This document shows positions 1 through 10,419 of a stretch of 64,000 nucleotides of DNA, in pieces. The number at the start of each line of letters is the position of its first letter. Position 1 is the first letter of the stretch. The DNA comes from Toxonevra muliebris (lineage: Eukaryota; Arthropoda; Insecta; Diptera; Pallopteridae), in contig OY829329.1 in NCBI GenBank assembly GCA_963691655.1, forward strand, positions 56,619,408-56,683,407. The letters are read 5' to 3'. The notes under the pieces were generated by a model. It saw only the letters and a program-made list of their open reading frames with translations, was not told where the DNA came from and did not search any database. Made by a program: the position numbers and the translations under genes.

Positions 1-1450
1 TTGCATTAGCCTTAGTTGGCTTTTATTTAACTTGAGACAGAGAGCCGCTCTGCTGGGATCAAACTTCCCAATTAGCAGCTTTGACTGTCTAAGCTTGGGG
101 GAGATGTTATGGAATTTGAGAGCATTTGGTTTTTGGAGAACTGAGTGTTTGATAATTTCATAATACACCAAGAACCTTTAACCTGGGGATGAGCTGAGTT
201 CCACAGTGATCAAAGAGTTTTTGCCTTGAATAGAGTTGGGGTTATACCGCCCTGATTCGTTACGGTTTTAAGTGAAGTACCTCTTTAGGAGGCGTTAACA
301 TAACCTCGTTGGCCTAATTAGGCCCACGTGAAGAAAATGAAAGTTATGGTCTATTACAGCATGTTATTGCGCAGAATTTATGTAGGGTTCACTAAATATT
401 CTGCTATAGTTTGGTAAAAATAAGCACCTTTTTAGAAAGCATAATAAGAAAAAATTAACTTAAAATTGATCCGAATTACCAACATGCGTTTTTCTACTTG
501 CAAATTACATGCAAATAAGGTGTTTGCATAATTACAAAATTTAGGAAAACTGTATAGTTTAATTCAATGCAAGTTTTTTTGGTTGTGATTTAGATATAAT
601 AGGTGATGTTTGGAGGTAATTTGAATCGACTTTTTGTTTAGAGAGTTTTTGTGGAATTTGGGTTCAAAGTTTAAATAAACTTGAGAATTTTTTTTTTTTA
701 ATTTTAGTTTAAAATTTTCCATTTTTGGATTTTCTTGGGTAACTTTAGAGGTTGAGACAATAAAACTATTTATCAACTTATTCCGAAACAAATTTTGTCA
801 GATTTCTTTGTGCTCAGAAAACATTGGCGCAAGAAGCCATGGAGTTTCAGATCGATTCGTCAAGAAACAAAAAAGATATACATGTTTAAACTCAAAATGG
901 GCCTAATTAGGTCCAGGTGCCCTTCCTAGGGTTAATGCTTTACCTTGTGAGTAAAGCTCTTCTCGTGAAACGATTATTTGTTATTATTGCGTTCTACGGA
1001 GTGGTAGATTATTGAAAACTTTAAATGCGATTTTCTCCAAAAAAAAAAGAAGAAATAAATGAAAATTTCGAATTAAGCATGTAAAAATAACAGTTATTTG
1101 ACCCTGGAAGTACATGCATATTTTTTATAAGTAAAGGTCATGCCTAGTCGAAACGACGACCGCATTATTCAAAATGGTCATACACATGATTTTCAAGTCT
1201 TTAAGTTTTCTGGAATATTTGTTTTTTTTGATGATTAAAAAATGCTATTTTAAAGTAAAAACTATACTGGTTTTATCCATTGTGCAATGTAACCAACTAC
1301 ACTTGAAGGCTAATTATATTTGGTCCATGTAGCTTGATGCGCTTCGTTACCCTTTTATTTTTCAACTTTTTTTTTTGTTGCGAAAACACCCTCAACATGT
1401 ACACATACATAGACATATAAAATAGCCCAGTCGTAAATCAGGTTGTTCTT
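1..1450. other. AT-rich non-coding DNA
   Basis: No coding region, RNA gene or element is recognisable here. The only structure seen is a short motif containing the palindrome GGCCTAATTAGGCC (311-324) followed by an E-box CACGTG (325-330). A near copy occurs at about 899-920. It may be regulatory or a remnant of a dispersed repeat. Confidence 0.5.
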
Positions 1451-1459
1451 GTTAATTTT

Positions 1460-2650
1460 TTCAATACTACTTCAGAAAACTTCAAACTTATTTAGACTAT
1501 TCTATTTCTACTTAGAATAATCAAATGCATTTCAGAATAATTAAAATCACTTCAAATCTTATAATTTGGTTTAAAATGATTCCAGATTGATATTTGAAAT
1601 GAATTTACTTCGAAATTATCACATGTACTGTAGAGATTAGATTATTTCAAATATAACTCTGAATACACTGTAGGTGAATTTCCAACTTTCAAAATAACCC
1701 AGAGTGGTCACTACCACCATCGGTTAAGTATTTATGAGTAGAGTTTAGGTGCACAGTCGTTTGGCTAAGTTGGCGCTTGTTTGCCAGATATTTAATTCAA
1801 AAAATATGATTATTCTTTTGTTATTTTTTGTATCAAAAACGCTTAAATCTTTATTAAATCGATTTAAAATGTTGTAATTTTTATTGGTGTGTTGGAACTC
1901 ATGCCTAGCAGTCATAATCTCCCATTTAAATGAGCATTTTTGACTTTTTTTCCGTTCTATTTTTTGATGCAAAAAATAAAGAATAATCAGATCTAGAAAC
2001 CTAATATTTTAGAATTAAATATCTGAAGAATAAGCGCCAACCTAGCCAAACGGCTGTGCACATAAACTCTACTCATGAATACTGAACCGATGGTGGTAGT
2101 CCTGCTATGTGTTATTTTCACTCCCCTACTGTGATATTTTTTTTTATTTCAGAAAACTCCAAATGTACTTCAGAAACTTCTAAATGTATTTCAGCAATGT
2201 TTAAATTTACTTCAGATAACTAAATCTGTTTTTCATTTGAAAGGTTGAATAATCAAATGCAGTCAAAAATATTTCTGTTTTATTTCCAATTTATTTAAGA
2301 AAATTCCATTTTACTTTTGAATAAACAAATGTACTTAATAGAATATTGCAATAAGTTTTCAGATTATAACGTAATTTCGAATATACTTTAGAAAATTTCA
2401 AATGGACTTTAGATAAAACTTTTAGTAATTGAGTTTTTTTTCTATATATCTATTTAGTATAAACTAAAGTAAATACATTTGGAATAATCTGAAGTAAATT
2501 CGCTCAATCAATATAAATATAATAATGTTATATTCCAAAATCAACTTGGAGTAATATGAAATGGAATTAAAATATTCTGAAGAACATTTGATTAAGTATT
2601 CTGAATTTGGGATATTATGAAATCAAATTGGGATTTTCTGAAATAAAATT
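1460..2650. repeat. Degenerate short-period repeat tract (ACTTCAGAA / CAAATGT type)
   Basis: From about 1460 to 1690 and again from 2140 to 2650 the sequence repeats variants of a roughly 20-bp phrase built from ACTTCAGAA and TTCAAATGTA. Units are too diverged for a clean period. The tract is split by the fold-back element at 1691-2118, so it was probably continuous before that insertion. No coding potential is seen. Confidence 0.5.
1691..2118. mobile_element. Fold-back MITE with about 150-bp inverted arms
   Basis: The left arm (about 1691-1840) and right arm (about 1961-2118) are inverted copies of each other. Shared blocks include CACCATCGGTT, GAGTAGAGTTTA, GTGCACAG and CGTTTGGCTA. Only about 120 bp separates the arms and it has no coding capacity, so this is a non-autonomous fold-back or MITE-type element. 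The strongest arm match starts at ACTACCACCATCGGTT. The outermost 15 bp match less well, so the exact termini and target duplication are uncertain. Superfamily not assigned. Confidence 0.8.
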
Positions 2651-3480
2651 GAAGAAATGTGTTGTTTGTCAGTAAGAAACAGTTTTTGAAATCAATTTTT
2701 TCAAATAAAAACCAAATCGATACTCTCAACTTAAAAGTCTCAAGAACAGAAGATGTAGGTTGTTGGTCTTCTGTATGGTGAGTTCTTAATGATTGAGTTA
2801 TTGAGAGTAAGTATTTTAATAACACTTTAAAACTAAGTCACTGGGCTTTATCAGTAAATTAATGATATAATAATATAACTGAAGACGTAGACATTGTCAA
2901 GAGTCAAGATCCATTCATGTGAGTGATCCAGTAAGGGCTAACAAGGTATGAGTCTTGTTTTTGGGCTGCTTGGTCTTTAAAGCATCGTCGGTAGTGGGTA
3001 GAGGTAATTTCCAATTTCCGACTGGGATACTCCACATACACATATATGAGTAGGTATGTATGTGTGTAAGTATGCAAATTTGTGCGGTTATAGAATTTTC
3101 GACTAAACCGGTGTTGAACTGTTGGATATCTTCATGGGTCGCTTGCTTTTTGACTGCTCTAGGCAATTGCTTTATTAAGAGTTTCTGCTCTACTTGATAA
3201 CGTGGCTGAGCTGTGGGCTAAGTTGGGGAGGATGGTGATATATTTTACATTCAATACATACATATAAACATACATGAATAAGGTGTAAGTATGTATAATG
3301 TGAAGAAGATGAAGGGATGGTCGATGAAGAGCAAAGAAGGTAGTTCACATGCATGTTGGCGTATCTTATTTAGTTAACTTTAAATTAAATCTTGATGTTA
3401 TTTTTTTTGTTGTTTTTTCAAGCTCATGCTAACGCTAACGCTTGTGTGTTTGGTTGTTTTTTATTTTATACTTATTTTTT
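2651..3480. other. Non-coding DNA with TG/CA-rich patches
   Basis: No gene or element recognised. Short TATG/TGTG-rich patches occur near 3040-3075 and 3250-3300. Open frames here are short and of simple-repeat composition. Confidence 0.4.
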
Positions 3481-3529
3481 TTTTTAAGAGCTCATGACGA
3501 AGGGATTCCAAGAGCATGTGTACTCATTC

Positions 3530-3770
3530 TATTACACACTCACACACACACATAGTTACATATACATACCTTCTTTTTTTATATTTTTCAACATTTACTT
3601 TCCCCATTCCTGCCATTTTTGCACTTACCATCTCTCTTACATCAAGTGTTTTCATAATGCATATGGGAATCATTTATACATACACACATGCATATACATA
3701 TGTACATATGCTTTTACATGTGTATATATACATACATGTAAACACATACATATACACATAACGATGCCAC
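3530..3770. repeat. Compound CA/TA microsatellite
   Basis: A compound array of CACA, CATA and TACA units lies at 3536-3570 and 3675-3760, with a pyrimidine-rich spacer between. The overlapping open frames have only low-complexity His/Tyr/Thr/Ile composition and are repeat artefacts. Confidence 0.8.
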
Positions 3771-4080
3771 GGAAATTTTATTTTGATATGTTTTTAATAA
3801 CAAAAATAAAAGACAGAAAAGGCAGGATGCGCGTTCATCTTCTTTTGTGTGAATTCTCAGATCTCATGCTTAATTCGTTGTTGTTGTTTTAACTGGAACT
3901 TTTATTATTTTAGTTGTTGTTGCTGTTCTTGTTATCGAAGAAGAAAAGGAAAAAATTAAATTAAATATTTGTGAAACAGGGAATTTGCTTTAGTTATTTT
4001 GATAATGTATATGTTTTAAGAAATTGAGTTGTTTGCAGAATTCCTTGTTGATGTTTTTGTGTTGCTGTTAGTTTTGTTGT

Positions 4081-4108
4081 TGCTATTATTATTACTATTA
4101 TTATTAAA
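4081..4108. repeat. (ATT)n microsatellite
   Basis: A short imperfect run of ATT units follows TTGTTG repeats. Confidence 0.7.
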
Positions 4109-4336
4109 CTTATTAAATTGAAGCACATGGATAGTAAATAGCTTTATTTTAATTGGTTTCATATTTTCTTTTTCAACTTCTTCTTGAAAAAATGTATACT
4201 AAGTTTTTATTTTTCTTTCGTTGAAGTAGTGAGAATGTTTTACAAGATTCAATTCAAACTGTTTTCCTGATTGTACCATATAATCGAAATTATTAAGATT
4301 TAATAAATACGCTGCGTGATAAAGAGAGTTATTATT

Positions 4337-4590
4337 AAATTTACAAATTCTCTAAAATGTTTAAAATAGTTGTTCAAAAAAAAAAAAAAAAAAAATAGTA
4401 TGGTAGAAGGAATTAAAACGAAACTTTTCCAACCTTTGGGGGCAAACATGTTTACATGTTTTTGTTAATTTTACAAATTCTTTAAGATGTTTAAAATAGT
4501 CGTTCAACTGTGTTTCCAAAAAAAAAAAAAAAAAAAAAAAATGTAAGGAATGAAATCGAAACTTTTCCAACCTTTGAGGGAAACTTATTT
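4337..4590. repeat. 130-bp tandem duplication with internal poly(A) runs
   Basis: Two copies of a roughly 130-bp unit start at 4337 and 4467. Both contain TTACAAATTC, TGTTTAAAATAGT and GAAACTTTTCCAACCTTT. Each copy carries a long A run at the same place (A20 at 4376-4395, A24 at 4518-4541). The copies differ at scattered bases, so the duplication is not recent. Confidence 0.8.
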
Positions 4591-4712
4591 GAAATTTAAG
4601 AAAGAAAAAAACTGGAAAATATTTTAAAATTTTAAGGGGGATAGATCTGTTAGATGGATAAATTTTTGATAGATAATTTAAAAAAGAAATTAATATATGT
4701 ATTGCATATTAT

Positions 4713-4985
4713 TATTATTAGTATTAGAGGAGCCCAACCAGGCAGGCACTGCGACCTAAAAGATCTTTTGTGCCATTCCCCATTTTATGACAAAAGACGT
4801 TCGGCTGACCTAATAAAAGTCAAGACATCTTTCGTAGAAGAAGATTTCATGTGATCAGCCGTCAAAAACGAATAATCAAAGATTCTTCCTCTGAGCCGAG
4901 CCAAGGCCGGACACTCACACAGAATGTGAAGTGTCGTCTCGTCATCTTCCATACATAGACGACATTCTGTCTCATTGGACAGACC
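4713..4985 (-). mobile_element. 5'-truncated I-clade non-LTR retrotransposon, ORF2 C-terminus
   Basis: On the minus strand this insertion reads through the last part of a LINE ORF2. A C-x2-C-x8-H-x4-C zinc motif (ECRLC...LHILCEC, then PALARLRGR) is typical of the C-terminal end of I- and R1-type ORF2 proteins. It ends in a short (TAA)n tail at 4711-4722, as in I-clade elements. A perfect 13-bp target duplication, TATTGCATATTAT, flanks it at 4700-4712 and 4986-4998. It is therefore a real but strongly 5'-truncated insertion. The coding frame is open from the truncation point to a stop near 4786. Confidence 0.85.
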
Positions 4986-4998
4986 TATTGCATATTAT

Positions 4999-5383
4999 AG
5001 CGGATCGTCTTTGCAGTACCCAAGGGCTAAGTACAAGATGGTTAATGTTTTTTTAGTCCTCCCCTAGGATTTTAAGTTTTATAAAGTGTTTGCAATTTTT
5101 GAAGAGGAGATCCTCTCAAATATGTTTTAGAATAAAATACAGGCTAAAAATGGATTTCATGGCCTTAAAATGTTGGTGATTAAAATTTCTATACAATGTG
5201 CCTGATTTTTTCTAACTTTTGTTCCGGAGCTCCTTTATGAGGTTTTTTGTATCCAATAATGGTTAAAAATGAGTTCCTTTGTCCACAAAAAAACTCTAGT
5301 GCACAAATTTTAACAGTTTTTGTTATATTATAAAACTCAAGAAGAGCTTAAAAAAAAATATTTCAACTATCTTTTAAGGTGAG
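4999..5383. other. Non-coding spacer
   Basis: AT-rich DNA between the LINE fragment and the Tc1-like element. No feature recognised. Confidence 0.4.
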
Positions 5384-5590
5384 TTTCATATTTATAAGGT
5401 CACCGTATTTTTTACAATGCTACAACAACTATTGCTTTTTCGACTAATTGATGTTCAAAGAATATGATTCTGAGAGAAACTGCTTTCGATCTGTAATATA
5501 ACAGTTTTCTCTCAAGTTGTTGTTGTTGCTTTTTTTGACATATTGTTGATTTTTGTTGTTTCATAATTATAAGGTCATTGAAGGTAATGC
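5384..5590 (+). repeat. Left IR/DR arm of the Tc1-like element
   Basis: It begins with TTTCATATTTATAAGGTCAC. The inner direct repeat TCATAATTATAAGGTCATTG lies at 5561-5580. Between them are the blocks CTACAACAACTATTGCTTTT and TCAAGTTGTTGTTGTTGC, both of which reappear inverted in the right arm. Confidence 0.85.
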
Positions 5591-5613
5591 GGTATTGCTC
5601 AGTCATTTCTAAA

Positions 5614-6751
5614 ATGCCATACGGAAAAGTGCTTTCGGAAATGGAGAAAGGCAAAATTCTTGCCTATAAAGATAAAAATGTCGGACCTAGAGAGTTGTGC
5701 GTAAATGTAAAAGAAGTTTATGTGTTTTTCAAAATTTTTTAAATAATCCAAAAATGTATGTACAACTCGAAACCACGATCAGGCCGCAAAAAAAATCTTT
5801 CAGAAAGCAATAAGTCCTTAATTTTTCGATCCGCATGCAACTCAAGTCTAAGCTTACCTAAAATTAAAGAAAAATGTGGCTTAACTGTGTCCAAAACCAC
5901 GATTTGGCGAACTTCAAACCGTAGTAGCACCGTTACGTTTTTAAAAAATGATGTCTGCTCCGCGTTTACAAAATCTTTACAAGTTGGCGAGAGTAGAGTT
6001 TGCAAAGCTGAACATGAGCAGTGATTGGAAAACAGTAAATACTCGCTAAAAATTCTTAAATTTAAACATCCGATTTTCACAATTTAATTCAATTTTTAGG
6101 TAATTTTCTCGGACGAAAAAAAGTGGAATCTCGATAATCGTGATGGATATCATGGGTATTGGAGGGTTTTAAGAAAAGAACCTTTGTTTTTTTCAAAACG
6201 AAATTTCGGCGGAGGAAGTGTTATGGTTATGGTATGGGGCGCCTTTTCATCATCGAACTACAATTTACTTCATGTCGAATGAAGAGTTCAGACTAGGCAT
6301 GAGCCTACTACCATTTTTGAGAAATAATTCTGGAAATAAGTTCATATTTCAGCAGTATAATGCTAGTATTCATGTCAGCAGAGAAACGAAAACGTGGTTT
6401 GAAGTGAACAATGTTGATGTTTTAGGGTGGGCAGCTTGTGCGACAGATCTAAATCCCATTGAGAATCTCTGAGGGATTTTAGTTCGTCGCGTGTGTGGAG
6501 AAAATAAGCAATATATTTGCGTAAACGAACTAAAACTGGCGATTTTAAGAGAATGGGATAATATCGACCAAAATTTAATAAGAAATCTTATTATTAGTAT
6601 GAATGAAAGAATTTTTAAAGTAACTACTAATAAAGGAAACCAGTTGGTGAACCAATTTATTTTGTTTTTGCTTTTTATTAATTTTTATATTGAGTTTATC
6701 TTCATTGACCTTATAATTATGAAACAGCAAAAATCCGCAATATGTCAATAA
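5614..6751 (+). pseudogene. Tc1-like transposase pseudogene (DD34E type)
   Basis: This is the transposase of the surrounding element, a nuclear cut-and-paste enzyme. The start at 5614 gives MPYGKVLSEMEKGKILAYKD, a typical Tc1 N-terminus. An HTH region follows (SLSLPKIKEKCGLTVSKTTI). The catalytic part has IFSDEKKW (first Asp at 6112-6114), FFSKRNFGGGSVM and FIFQQYNASIH, where the second catalytic Asp is Tyr (TAT, 6356-6358). The third acidic residue is present in LNPIENL (Glu, 6461-6463), 34 residues later. Breaks seen: a stop at 5740-5742, a frameshift near 5990, a 6-bp duplication in the VMV segment near 6220, a frame change near 6270, and TGA at 6470-6472. The reading runs into the right arm and stops at 6749-6751. 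The copy cannot be active. Confidence 0.9.
6035..6099 (+). other. Probable 65-bp intron in the Tc1-like transposase
   Basis: After the codons for SSDWKT, a GTAAAT...TTTTTAG segment rich in A and T interrupts the frame. Removing it would join WKT directly to VIFSDEKKW, the expected order in Tc1 transposases. GT-AG ends, a pyrimidine-rich 3' end and the exact junction support a spliceosomal intron. A short intron is known in the related Minos transposase gene. Confidence 0.65.
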
Positions 6752-6899
6752 AAGCAACAACAACAACTTGAGGAGAAACCGTTATAGTATAAATCGAGAG
6801 CGCTCTCTCTAGGAATCATATTCTCAAAGCACACCATAGTCGAAAAAGTAATAGTTGTTGTAGTATTGCAAAAACTAAGGTGACCTTATAAATATGAAA
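6700..6899 (-). repeat. Right IR/DR arm of the Tc1-like element
   Basis: Inverted counterpart of 5384-5590. The inner direct repeat is at 6704-6723 and the outer one at 6881-6897. It overlaps the 3' end of the degenerate transposase frame. Confidence 0.85.
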
Positions 6900-8761
6900 T
6901 CGTATTTATCCACTCTTCTCAAAAAATATTGCCATAACGGAGATTACAAAAGTCCCCTGTATGTCGATCCACTCTAATGTATATGGGCTTGTATATATAG
7001 CCATGGAGTATGTAAAACGTTGATCTATTTTCACATTCCTTTTAGTCTACTTTTATTTTCAAAATCCAAATGAAACCATGGCCTGATGGAAACTCAGAGA
7101 TATCGTACATTCCAACCGTTGATAATCTTGTCAGAATAGAGTCATATAGCAAAAATATAATTATAGTAGAATACCGTATTTATTCATTTTCGTTTCAAAT
7201 TAAATTCAATTTAAATTTAAATAGTTGATGCTTACAAATATTTCGTTATTTCAGTACTTTATAAATTTCTCATTTCAAACAAGCAAACTCTATTAGCTTC
7301 ACTATGGAAATTGTTTCTTTTTCCTTCATCTCCTTTTTTCATTTTTTCCTTCCTTTTCACAAAAATTTCAGTTCAATAATTTACATTTTGTTGTTATGTT
7401 AAAAAGTAAAAACAAACAATATAAAAGTATTCAAGTAAAAAAAAGAAAAGAAAGAAGAAAATTGTCCAATGAAATGTCAAAATTGTTCTGCTCAGTATTT
7501 ATTGAAATAACAAATGTCCTTAGAAGAAATAGAAACAGAAGCAGAAAAAAAAAATAAGAAGACGCTCAATGAACTGAAATAAATTAGAAACGGAAACTGC
7601 AGGCTACACACACACACACACATACAATGTAAACAAAATTGAAAAGGAAATGAAATGAAAAAAAAGAGAGAAAGAACAAAAATTAGCGCAACGAAAGCAA
7701 GAAATAAGGTTTAATTTTTTAAGGATAATAAAATGGCATAGAAAATGTTTTATTTCCTTATATTCATTTTTTTTTAATGCTCTTTTTTTACACATATTTT
7801 CTGATTTGCCTTGCCTTTTATTTGACGCCTTTGAAGTATAACAAACAAAAAAAAAAAAAATGTATATGTATGTATATAAAAAAATTTAATTAAATCCCAC
7901 AGCGTATCTTTTTTTCAGTTCTTTTCGGTTGAAGATTTTGTATATTCTTTAATTAAAATACTTGCAGGCATTTTAAGAAATGAAATTATTTTTAATTAAA
8001 CCATTTTCCTACAAACTTCTTGTTGTATAAAAGTATATGTGTGCATGTAAGTGTGTTTGTATGCGATGAAATGAGCTACTTATATTCATTTTTCTGGGTT
8101 TCAGCTAAAAATTTAAATGCTCATAAATTTAAATGTTCAATAAATATTAAGTAAGTTTTTATTTTGTAATTTTTAGGAAATATCTTTTATAATAACTTTA
8201 TAATAGCTTTACTTTTTTTTAATGTTTTTATTATATTTTGAAGGGGTAGAAAGGCGATTATACGTTTAATTCTCCAATCGTCAGCTGACGATTCTCATGT
8301 TTAACTTCCGCTTAATTTTACAACTAACAAATTTACAGTTGGAAAGTAAACAACTTTTTCTGAATTGAACTTTTCTTCCCAGGCCCTCACCAATAATGGA
8401 TTTTTATGCCAAATATAGAATTATTTATGATGTATATATGCTCAATATACAAAAGTTAACAATAATAATTTTGCACATACATACAAAGTTTAAACCTGCC
8501 CACAAGCATTTATTTCTTCTCTAAATTTTACAAACAACAAAGTGATTTCATAAATTTCCCTGCCACTTCGTTCTTCTAAGCTTTTTACTTTATATTCATT
8601 TGTGGTAAATGTGGTAATTATCCAAGTATATTCGCAGGAAATGCTCTTGATTTTTTCACAGAAACGGCATTTATTCGTTTCATCTAGTTCGTGCTAATAG
8701 TGGTGGAAGGCATTTTTTACATTCAAAAATTATTGTGATTAAAATCACCGTGATTATGAAA
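6900..8761. other. Non-coding DNA
   Basis: AT-rich spacer between two Tc1-like elements. It holds a short (CA)n run at 7605-7624 and A-rich patches. No gene, RNA or element recognised. Confidence 0.4.
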
Positions 8762-8763
8762 TA

Positions 8764-9196
8764 CAGTGCCGTTCATATCATTTGCAACCAAAATCACTTG
8801 TGCTTTAAATGACTTCTTAAGTTAACTAAAATAATTTTTATCAAAAACCTGTTTTATTCAAAACAAAAATAAAAATTAAAGGTACAAAATTACGTTGAAA
8901 ATAAAAAAAGAAAGAAGTTATATTAAATTAAAGTCTTAATAAAAGAGGTCAAAATATTTGCAACTAGAAAAAGTTAATGTAAAAATTGAAGAAAAATCGA
9001 AAAAGTTTTCAAAACTTTGTCACATATCCATTATTAGCGATCACTGTTGAACGTCTACGTGGCACTGGCTCTATCAATTGTTTCGCATAATCCATTGCTT
9101 TTGAAAATCCTCATGCAGATCCTCCAGTTTCTTAAACGTATTCGTGCCAATGTTTCACTTCACGAGCATCCAATGGCTCTCACTTGGGCTTAGATT
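8764..9196 (-). repeat. Left arm: inverted copy of the element's right end
   Basis: Read on the minus strand, 9025-9196 matches the transposase C-terminal coding region of the right arm (for example GCACGTCT/CACGTAGACGT and GAGAGCCATT blocks). 8764-9024 matches the 3' non-coding end and tip. Confidence 0.85.
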
Positions 9197-10136
9197 GAAA
9201 GGAGGAGAAATTGTTTATCTTAAAAAGAAATTTTGAAAGAATATTCAATACACAAGTCGACGATTTCGCGATTTGTTAACAGCGGTATCGTTGATCTGCG
9301 TTATAGAGGTGAAAGACCTCGCAAAGAAACGTGTGGAAAAACGAATGAAATCTCAAAACTGATGAAAGCGAATCAGAAAGTGGAACCGAGAAAAATAAAA
9401 AATGCACTTCAGTTGAATATATCATCATCGACCATTAAGCGACGAACCAGAAAAAGTGAATTAAGCGCATGAAACAATGTCGAAAAGCGTTTACTCTAAG
9501 AAAAATCGCTTAACTCATTCGAATTTCCCTCATAAATACAAAAAATGGACTTTGTAACAGTTCCAAAACGCTTTGTTGTAAGATGAGAGCAAAATTAACA
9601 TGTTTGGTTCTAACGGAAAATAATTTATTAAAAGGCCACACGGACCTAGACATACACCGGGTACGGTAAAGCACCAAGTAGGTTGTATTGTGGTCTGGTG
9701 CTGCTTTTCAGATAATGGTATGGGTCCAACGTCCATCACTTAAGGGAAATTATGAAATACAACGATTATAAAAACGTTTTAAGAGACATTATACTTCCGT
9801 ACGCTAGCTTGGAAATGCCACTTGATTAGATATTTCCACAGGATCTTAACCCAAAGCTCACGTCTAAATTGGTAAAATTTTGCCTTGACGCCAAAAAACT
9901 TACAATTTTTCATTTGTCCAGTACAGTCCCTCGATCTAAGCCCAATTGAGAGCCATTTAATGCTCGTGAAGCGAAAGATTGTCACGAATACGTTTAAGAA
10001 ACTGGAGAATCTGTATTAGGATATTCAAAAGGAATTGAAGCGAGTTCGAATCGATCAGACGAAACATTTAATAGAACCAATGCCACGTAGACGTGCAACA
10101 GTGATCGCTAATAATGGATATGTGACAAAGTTTTGA
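9197..10136 (+). pseudogene. Tc1-like transposase pseudogene (second family)
   Basis: The first part is open at 9233-9469: an HTH region (SIHKSTISRFVNSG), then GERPRKET and LNISSSTIKRR, as in Tc1 transposases. The gene's N-terminal coding start is missing, replaced by the inverted left arm. After frameshifts, 9590-9730 encodes DESKINMFGSNGK, RPHGPRHTPGTVKH and VVWCCFSDNGMGP. The first catalytic Asp (DES) is present, but a TAA stop stands just before it. The second region reads IFPQDLNPKLTSKLVK (Asp present). After another shift comes SLDLSPIES with the acidic third residue, then MPRRRATVIANNGYVTKF and a TGA stop at 10134-10136. It is clearly inactive. The family differs from the 5.4-kb element in sequence and termini. 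Confidence 0.88.
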
Positions 10137-10399
10137 AAACTTTTTCGATTTTTCTTCAATTTTTACATTAACTTTTTCTAGTTGCAAATATTTTGATCTC
10201 TTCAATTCAGACTTTAATTTAATATTACGTCTTTCTTTTTTTATTTTCAACATAATTTTGTATTTTTAATTTTTTATAATAAATTGTAATAAATACACTT
10301 TATTTTGAATAAATAAGATTTTTGAAAAAAATGATAAGTTCACTAAGAAGTTATTTAAAGTACAAGTGATTTTGGTTGCAAATGATATGACCAGCACTG
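9933..10399 (+). repeat. Right arm of the fold-back Tc1-like element
   Basis: It contains the last part of the transposase frame (to 10136) and the 3' non-coding end, finishing in GCACTG before TA. Confidence 0.85.
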
Positions 10400-10419
10400 T
10401 ATATTCTAGGAGCCAGATT

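Larger units (their letters stand above)
5384..6899 (+). mobile_element. Tc1-like DNA transposon with long IR/DR termini (decayed)
   Basis: The ends form inverted repeats of about 200 bp (5384-5590 and 6700-6899), readable as near-matching inverted sequence throughout. Each arm carries two direct copies of a CATA(A/T)TTATAAGGTCA-like site: outer copies at the tips (about 5387-5403 and 6881-6897) and inner copies at 5561-5577 and 6704-6723. This is the IR/DR layout known from some Tc1/mariner elements, where each repeat is a transposase binding site. The TA target site cannot be fixed exactly because the tip reads as TATTTATAAGG. The element encloses one mutated transposase gene. Confidence 0.9.
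8764..10399 (+). mobile_element. Tc1-like transposon, fold-back derivative with about 430-470-bp arms
   Basis: Ends are CAGTGCC... and ...GCACTG, flanked by TA on both sides (8762-8763 and 10400-10401), the standard Tc1/mariner target duplication. The two arms are inverted repeats far longer than usual: left 8764-9196, right about 9933-10399. They match well, apart from a gap of about 20 bp near 9090. The right arm includes the 3' end of the transposase gene, so the left arm carries that coding end inverted, in place of the normal left end and gene start. The copy therefore arose by an inverted duplication of its right end. Confidence 0.9.

Noticed and set aside
3494..3892. 132-codon plus-strand open frame.
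   Set aside because: Most of it is CA/TA microsatellite translation (His, Thr, Tyr, Ile).
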